In this document: positions 15,099 to 15,295 of the stretch, piece by piece
Position numbering within the stretch: position 1 is the first letter of the stretch
How the letters are laid out: each line of letters begins with the position of its first letter
NCBI GenBank assembly: GCA_041648735.1
Contig: JBAZOO010000048.1
Coordinates: forward strand, 1-15,295
Reading direction: 5' to 3'
Origin: JBAZOO01 sp041648735
GTDB taxonomy: Bacteria; Verrucomicrobiota; Lentisphaeria; Oligosphaerales; CAITYL01
Length of the DNA stretch: 15,295 bases
Made by a program: the position numbers and the translations under genes
Notes under the pieces: model-generated
What the model was told of the DNA's origin: nothing
Seen by the model: only the letters and a program-made list of their open reading frames with translations
Database searches by the model: none

Positions 15099-15295
15099 TG
15101 GGCAGGTGGCGCAATATTTTCCCGGCGGCGCATCGCGGGGGCATGGAACCGCCGCGTTAGTGCCTACGACGTGGCGGAAGGCGGGCATTGGCTAGCCAAG
15201 TGGGTGGCACAACGGCTGGCAGGCCGCGGAAATGACGGAAAGCGACCCGACGGCAGCGCGCTCCGCCGCGCCTTTCACGCCGAAGGGCAGCGGGA

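Larger units (their letters stand above)
14585..15295. other. Gene-free 711-bp region holding repeats and a possible intron remnant
   Basis: No open frame here resembles a known protein; the frames that do exist run through repeats on both strands. Contents in order: a 40-bp spacer after the beta-galactosidase stop without a convincing terminator, a G-rich tandem array (14625-14856), a GTCC 9-bp micro-repeat (14912-14938), a hairpin resembling a group II intron segment on the minus strand (14946-14978), one dispersed copy of the array core (15065-15098), and about 200 bp to the window end in which I see nothing identifiable. Confidence 0.75.

Noticed and set aside
14545..15188. Small proteins predicted on the minus strand of the 3' region
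   Set aside because: They run through the G-rich array as CLSPRP-type repeats and through the non-coding segment; there is no ribosome site or recognisable domain.

Overview
The window is GC-rich bacterial DNA (coding strand strongly C-biased at third codon positions) and most resembles a free-living or gut-type member of the PVC group, probably Lentisphaerota/Verrucomicrobiota. Reasons: a PEP-CTERM surface protein with autotransporter-type beta-strand repeats, a LacI-family regulator translationally coupled to a prepilin-like protein of the H-X9-DG type, and a tight run of plant-glycan enzymes. This assignment comes from gene content only; Planctomycetota is a weaker alternative.

Layout. 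Positions 1-170 hold 17 copies of a 10-bp tandem repeat cut by the window edge, followed by a terminator-like hairpin (171-200). A sigma70-type promoter (TTGACG, 17-bp spacer, TATATT, with a T-tract upstream) ends at 307, and a perfect 16-bp palindrome with a central CpG (315-330), a textbook LacI-family operator, covers the expected transcription start. All seven genes that follow are on the + strand: a PEP-CTERM protein (400-2115), a strong hairpin and short repeat (2137-2216), then a cluster of overlapping or closely spaced genes: LacI-family regulator, prepilin-like H-X9-DG protein, NodB-type polysaccharide deacetylase-like protein, GH10 xylanase, a large clan GH-A-like secreted hydrolase, and a GH2 beta-galactosidase. 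The last 711 bp (14585-15295) contain no recognisable gene, only repeats and a possible group II intron remnant.

How it may work. The secreted GH10 enzyme would cut a xylan-type backbone, the deacetylase-like protein could remove acetyl groups, the large hydrolase would act on a further linkage, and the GH2 enzyme, which lacks a signal peptide, would split imported galactosides in the cytoplasm. The LacI-family protein probably senses a released sugar and controls the promoter at 279-307. The PEP-CTERM and prepilin-like proteins add a cell-surface component.

Most unusual point. The large hydrolase carries an in-frame satellite of 24 units of 18 bp (10713-11177, about 155 residues) inside its C-terminal beta domain. 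Its codons (GGG, ACA, GCA) are unlike the rest of the gene, and its core GGGGACAGCAAAC matches the core GGGGACAGGCAAC of a separate non-coding array 3.5 kb downstream (14625-14856, with another copy at 15079). This suggests that one repeat family has spread both between genes and into a coding sequence without breaking its frame.
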